A stretch of 64,000 bases of DNA, taken from the NCBI RefSeq assembly GCF_000382705.1, contig NZ_ARQE01000002.1:248001-312000 (forward strand). The letters are read 5' to 3'. Below the pieces are notes generated by a model that saw only the letters and a program-made list of their open reading frames with translations, was not told where the DNA came from and ran no database searches. The position numbers and the translations under genes were made by a program. This document shows positions 63,766 through 64,000 of the stretch, one piece after another; positions within the stretch are counted from its first letter, which is position 1; each line of letters opens with the position of its first letter. This DNA is from Aureimonas ureilytica DSM 18598 = NBRC 106430 (lineage in GTDB: Bacteria; Pseudomonadota; Alphaproteobacteria; Rhizobiales; Rhizobiaceae).

Positions 63766-64000
63766 GGCAATTCCCGGATTGGTGGTTTGCGGCCACCCAT
63801 AGGCGTCCGCCCGAACACTGGCAAGCAAAACCCGTGGGAACAGGCGCCGGGCGCCCGTCCCGCCAGGGGTGACGGCGCCTTATCGAGCTGATCCGGTGAG
63901 GAGTGGAACGAGCGCTTTCCAGGTCCGCCTCATTGCGGAAATATGTGCCGCACCACGGAACGCTCACTTAACCGCTCTGCGCATCTGCGGCACCGCACAA

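Noticed and set aside
1-64000. CRISPR array, rRNA operon, prophage or riboswitch
   Set aside because: No regularly spaced repeats, rRNA sequence, phage structural genes or recognisable riboswitch aptamer were seen on reading; absence by eye is not proof.

Overview
The window is GC-rich chromosomal DNA of an alphaproteobacterium, most likely of the order Hyphomicrobiales (Rhizobiales). The grounds are the gene content and order: nuoA-G beside tRNA-Asp/tRNA-Val, the clpP-clpX-lon-hupB run, a fused secDF with yajC, tatABC behind serS-surE-pcm, trmFO, ExoR, PopZ and the tolC-pcm pair. Family-level placement (for example Aurantimonadaceae) is a guess and cannot be settled by reading.

Layout. 1-6398 (minus): the NADH:quinone oxidoreductase operon nuoA-B-C-D-E-F-G, with nuoG cut by the window edge. 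6682-7225: two identical tandem tRNA-Asp genes (minus) and a tRNA-Val (plus), each side with a recognisable promoter. 7226-24099: an accessory island with no counterpart in the conserved core order. It holds an alpha/beta hydrolase of the haloacetate dehalogenase type; a hypothetical protein; the remains of a YeeE/YedE sulfur transporter gene; a sulfide-oxidation operon (peroxiredoxin, MBL-fold persulfide dioxygenase-like enzyme, ArsR-type regulator, DUF442-SQR fusion, TauE exporter); a cyanide-insensitive-type cytochrome bd oxidase with a small third subunit; a QseBC/PmrAB-like two-component system; and a divergent periplasmic thiol-redox operon (DsbD, Lgt-like/TlpA fusion, L,D-transpeptidase, DsbA).

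24100-31133 (minus): hupB, lon, clpX, clpP, tig and tRNA-Leu, the proteostasis block, with heat-shock-like promoters ahead of clpP and lon. 31448-40319: a DUF1127 peptide, trmFO, then (minus) yajC, secDF, an NDUFAF3-like protein, a catalytically degenerate squalene/phytoene-synthase-like protein (NDUFAF6-like) and a DUF4153 membrane protein; a DUF815 ATPase diverges from yajC. 40396-49934 (minus): a LytM-like lipoprotein, pcm, surE, serS, tatC, tatB, tatA, an orphan ABC ATPase, nagZ and a SPOR-domain protein. 50040-63765: argS, dgt, erpA, xth, exoR, a FadL-type outer-membrane protein, valS, popZ, tolC and a second pcm-like gene.

The most interesting part is the island. Its middle encodes what reads as a self-contained sulfide-handling respiratory chain: sulfide is oxidised by the SQR fusion, the quinol is re-oxidised by a bd-type oxidase, persulfide is oxidised by the MBL enzyme, and sulfite is exported by TauE. 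Beside it lies a thiol-redox module with a perfect CTTAAG-N5-CTTAAG operator in its divergent promoter. No integrase or transposase is visible; the island abuts tRNA-Val and separates hupB from the tRNA/nuo block that is normally close by in relatives.
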